From Maniola hyperantus (lineage: Eukaryota > Arthropoda > Insecta > Lepidoptera > Nymphalidae): a stretch of 64,000 bases of DNA. Shown here one piece after another: positions 63,624-64,000 of the stretch (position 1 is the stretch's first letter; every line of letters begins with the position of its first letter). The position numbers were made by a program, and so were the translations under genes. The notes under the pieces were generated by a model. That model was not told the DNA's origin. It saw only the letters and a list, made by a program, of their open reading frames with translations, and made no database searches. The stretch is taken from contig NC_048557.2 of the NCBI RefSeq assembly GCF_902806685.2, positions 5,762,666 through 5,826,665 on the forward strand. The letters run 5' to 3'.

Positions 63624-63897
63624 ATATTATATGTCGCAGCTGAATCAGCTGTTTTACAAAACCAGCTGTTGCTTTACAAAACATCTTAATGACGTTAAGC
63701 TGGATACATCATGCAACTGCATGCTAAAGTAGGTACCTAAGTAGTTAAGTACATAATTTTGTAGATTTCTATATATTCTATATCAGGCTGAACGTCGATA
63801 TCTATTTTACATAACAGAGCTGTTTTGTAAAACAACTGCTAGTTTTGTAAAACAGCTGATTATAATATCCAACTGCGACATATTATAAAACAACAGG
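63624..63897. mobile_element. MITE with ~45-bp ends rich in CAGCTG
   Basis: Left ATATGTCGCAGCTGAATCAG then CTGTTTTACAAAACCAGCTG; right TTGTAAAACAGCTGATTATA then CCAACTGCGACATATTA. Each arm itself holds partly repeated GTTTTACAAAAC units. Confidence 0.8.
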
Positions 63898-64000
63898 TAT
63901 TGAAAATATATTCGTAAATTAAACTAACACACCTACTTGAATAGTTGTTTTTAATTACGAATATATAATATTATTGTAAAACTGCTTACTTATATTTTAT

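Noticed and set aside
1..64000. CRISPR array, prokaryotic operon or phage system
   Set aside because: Introns, poly-A retroelements, SINEs and MITEs show nuclear insect DNA; the only tandem arrays are minisatellites without spacers.

Overview
The window is eukaryotic nuclear DNA, almost certainly from a moth or butterfly (Lepidoptera). It is AT-rich, dense in the short word TAGGTA/TACCTA, and packed with short repeats that I associate with lepidopteran genomes: tRNA-derived SINEs ending in (GATGAT)n, repeats ending in CAGCTAGT or AAGCTAGT, RTE tails, and many foldback MITEs. Its genes are split by GT-AG introns. No rRNA, CRISPR or prokaryotic feature was seen.

Layout. 1-19.6 kb: no convincing gene, only transposon debris and several striking inverted repeats (3.6, 11.8, 13.6-14.2, 14.7, 18.4 and 18.7 kb) plus a 66-bp minisatellite (5.8 kb). 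19.6-28.0 kb (+): seven 3' exons (325 aa) of a lysosomal alpha-N-acetylgalactosaminidase/alpha-galactosidase (GH27); its N-terminal exons were not found. Two of its exons have decayed tandem copies in the introns. 29.6-32.4 kb (-): a Thr/Ser/Lys-rich secreted mucin-like protein. 33.6-34.8 kb (-): an intronless secreted DNA/RNA non-specific nuclease of the insect dsRNase family. 37.5-39.7 kb (+) and 43.4-46.2 kb (+): two further short, unrecognised secreted proteins, the second apparently broken by a frameshift. The three unrecognised secreted genes share one layout: a micro-exon of 5-7 codons, a phase-0 intron, then a signal-peptide core. 46.4-48.8 kb (-): a five-exon 221-aa protein of unknown function, perhaps axonemal. 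50.3-61.0 kb (+): a complete eight-exon WDR45/WIPI4-type PROPPIN (323 aa), a PI3P-binding autophagy protein. 55.9-59.2 kb: a young 5'-truncated Jockey-type LINE, antisense in a WDR45 intron, with intact ORF2, poly(A) and a perfect 14-bp target-site duplication. 61-64 kb: AT-rich with three or four MITEs.

How the parts relate. NAGA (glycan breakdown in lysosomes) and WDR45 (autophagosome formation) are housekeeping genes flanking a 17-kb block of secreted, apparently fast-evolving proteins around a dsRNase. All exon joins given were checked by hand for GT-AG ends and reading frame. The coding sums close exactly: 972 nt for WDR45, 666 nt for the 46-49 kb gene, 978 nt for the visible NAGA exons and 1,860 nt for the mucin-like gene. 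No homology search could be run. Family calls rest on motifs visible in the translations, and repeat families are named descriptively.
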